From assembly GCF_004364285.1 (NCBI RefSeq), contig NZ_SOBE01000003.1, positions 62,001-126,000 of the forward strand: a DNA stretch of 64,000 nucleotides. The letters are read 5' to 3'. Positions 63,107-64,000 of this stretch are shown here, piece after piece. The notes beneath the pieces were generated by a model, which was not told the origin of the DNA, did no database searches, and was given only the letters and a program-made list of their open reading frames with translations. Each line of letters opens with the position of its first letter. Within the stretch, counting starts at the first letter, position 1. The stretch comes from Frigoribacterium sp. PhB116. Lineage in GTDB: Bacteria; Actinomycetota; Actinomycetes; Actinomycetales; Microbacteriaceae. Position numbers and translations under genes: made by a program.

Positions 63107-63544
63107 GTGGTAGCCAAGCGGAACACGTGGCAGCGCGAGGCCGTGCGCGAGGCGCTGGGCCGCAGCGAGGGATTCGTCAGCGCCCAGTCGCTGCACGGGC
63201 AGCTCCGCGAGACGGGGTCGCCGATCGGGCTCGCCACCGTCTACCGCGCGCTCGCGGACCTCGCCACCGACGGCGCCGCCGACTCGCTGCAGCAGGAAGG
63301 CGAGAGCCTCTACCGGGCCTGCACCCCGGGCACGCACCACCACCACCTCATCTGCCGCACCTGCGGCACCACGGTCGAGATCGAGGCCGACGCGGTCGAG
63401 ACCTGGGCCCGCCAGGTCGCCGCCCAGCACGGCTTCACCGAGGCCCAGCACATCGTCGACGTGTTCGGCACCTGCGCGGCGTGCACGGCCGAGAAGGCCG
63501 CGGGACGCGACCCCGCCGTGACGCGCGGCGGCGCTGCCGGCTGA
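63107..63544 (+). CDS. zur: Zur, Fur-family zinc-responsive repressor
   Basis: A 145-residue Fur-type repressor with a winged HTH (REAVREALGRSEGFVSAQSLHGQLRETGSPIGLATVYRALADL). The regulatory His stretch is GTHHHHLICRTCG, and the structural zinc cysteines are C83, C86, C123 and C126 (CRTC, CAAC). Its position directly after znuACB and the Zur box upstream identify it as Zur rather than Fur. It begins 39 bp after znuB and is probably cotranscribed, giving autoregulation. Confidence 0.9.
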   Translation: MVAKRNTWQREAVREALGRSEGFVSAQSLHGQLRETGSPIGLATVYRALADLATDGAADSLQQEGESLYRACTPGTHHHHLICRTCGTTVEIEADAVETWARQVAAQHGFTEAQHIVDVFGTCAACTAEKAAGRDPAVTRGGAAG

Positions 63545-63630
63545 GCCGCGCCTCCCGGGCTCCGTGCGCCGCGCCTCCTGGGCTCGGTGCTCGCCGCGCC
63601 CTGGGCTTCCTCTGCCCACCAGGCCCGTAG

Positions 63631-63660
63631 TTGACCCGGGTCGGGCGTGTCGCGTAAGCT
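63631..63660 (+). promoter_or_regulatory. rpmB promoter
   Basis: -35 TTGACC (63631-63636), 18-bp spacer, -10 TAAGCT (63655-63660). No Zur-like repeat overlaps it. Confidence 0.65.
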
Positions 63661-63665
63661 CTTCC

Positions 63666-63820
63666 TTTGGTTGGGCGCTCTCTGCGCCCATGTGCACCGA
63701 ACCCCGAGCGCCACGGCCCGTCATGCGGACCGAGCGGGGCGACGCGCGCCGACAAGTGACCTTGGGTAGGACTCGGTCGTCCCCGGACGGCGAGCTCCTA
63801 CGGTACCTACGGAGGAAATC
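63666..63820 (+). promoter_or_regulatory. Structured leader of about 155 nt before rpmB
   Basis: Unusually long for this window. It contains a GGGCGC-TCTCT-GCGCCC hairpin (63673-63689) bounded by GGTT and AACC, and ends in a strong GGAGGA ribosome-binding site (63811-63816). It could carry autoregulation by a ribosomal protein; no known leader class was recognised. Confidence 0.4.
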
Positions 63821-64000
63821 ATGGCAGCAACCTGCCAGGTGACCGGAGCCATTCCTGGTTTCGGCCACAACATCTCGCACTCGCACCGACGCACCAAGCG
63901 CCGTTTCGACCCGAACATCCAGAAGAAGACGTACTACGTGCCGTCGCTGCGCCGGAAGGTGACCCTCCAGCTCAGCGCCAAGGGCATCAAGGTCATCGAC
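63821..64000 (+). CDS. rpmB: Ribosomal protein L28, cysteine-poor form, truncated by the window end
   Basis: Sixty residues are visible, beginning [33 protein letters not shown] and [14 protein letters not shown] identify L28. It lacks the CxxC pairs of zinc-binding (C+) L28 and resembles the zinc-free (C-) form, including E. coli L28 and the Zur-controlled paralogues of mycobacteria. It directly follows zur. The C-terminus and any downstream rpmG/rpsN genes lie outside. Confidence 0.92.
   Translation, partial: MAATCQVTGAIPGFGHNISHSHRRTKRRFDPNIQKKTYYVPSLRRKVTLQLSAKGIKVID

Overview
The window is high-GC DNA (roughly 70% G+C by eye) from an actinobacterium. Several features point to the Microbacteriaceae, perhaps a Frigoribacterium-, Curtobacterium- or Rathayibacter-like organism. 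These are a complete C50 carotenoid operon (crtE-crtB-crtI-crtYe-crtYf-crtEb with idi), a HspR/HAIR heat-shock circuit, a secreted protease with an LAxTG-type sorting signal, a Zur/ZnuABC zinc locus and many leaderless genes. The family assignment is inference; no 16S gene or other taxonomic marker is present. I saw no tRNA, rRNA, CRISPR array, transposase or prophage genes.

Layout. 1-5.4 kb: a coupled acidic/Pro-rich protein, pyrE, an exonuclease III, an AEC transporter with a small unknown partner, a threonine-aldolase-like lyase and trpF. 5.4-7.7 kb: clpB without its N-domain, behind a HAIR operator. 7.8-12.5 kb: an accessory surface block with a secreted protein of about eight Ig-like modules, three DUF3060-like lipoproteins in tandem and a small conserved protein. 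12.5-18.1 kb: an rRNA-type methyltransferase and the dnaK-grpE-dnaJ-hspR operon with two HAIR operators flanking its promoter. 18.2-29.3 kb: a UMF1-type MFS protein, an Eis-like acetyltransferase, and a LacI-controlled sugar locus (solute-binding protein, two permeases, fused double ATPase, GH1 glycosidase). 29.4-39.2 kb: a cell-wall-anchored subtilase, acs, an unrecognised membrane protein in lower-GC DNA, a nitroreductase, a repeat-bearing membrane protein and a PEP-mutase/isocitrate-lyase-like enzyme. 39.3-43.5 kb: envelope proteins (YihY, DUF3618, holin-like, YtxH-like) and a GT87-like membrane glycosyltransferase. 43.6-51.4 kb: a MarR-like regulator, the crt operon, idi and a fatty-acid desaturase. 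51.7-60.2 kb: small membrane proteins, purB, a low-molecular-weight phosphatase, hisC and a three-gene 2-oxoacid dehydrogenase (E1 alpha, E1 beta, E2). 60.2-64 kb: znuA-znuC-znuB-zur and the start of a cysteine-poor rpmB.

How the genes work together. HspR is encoded in the dnaK operon and probably represses both that operon and clpB: both promoters have the same arrangement, a TAAAGT -10 box running into a HAIR repeat. The LacI protein probably controls the neighbouring sugar operon through TGTAAGCGCATACA. Zur probably controls znuACB through TGACAATCATTATCA. The crt genes are joined by short GTGA or TGATG overlaps, and crtE and idi diverge from one shared -10 hexamer.

Two patterns run through the whole window. 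Many genes have a TAnnnT-like hexamer exactly 6-7 bases before the start codon, which implies leaderless mRNAs. The octamer AGGAGGCG/CGCCTCCT occurs about 50 times, several times more than base composition predicts. Other points of interest are a 22-G tract touching the lacI stop codon, a leaderless 8-codon upstream ORF coupled to lacI, and three long intergenic hairpins.
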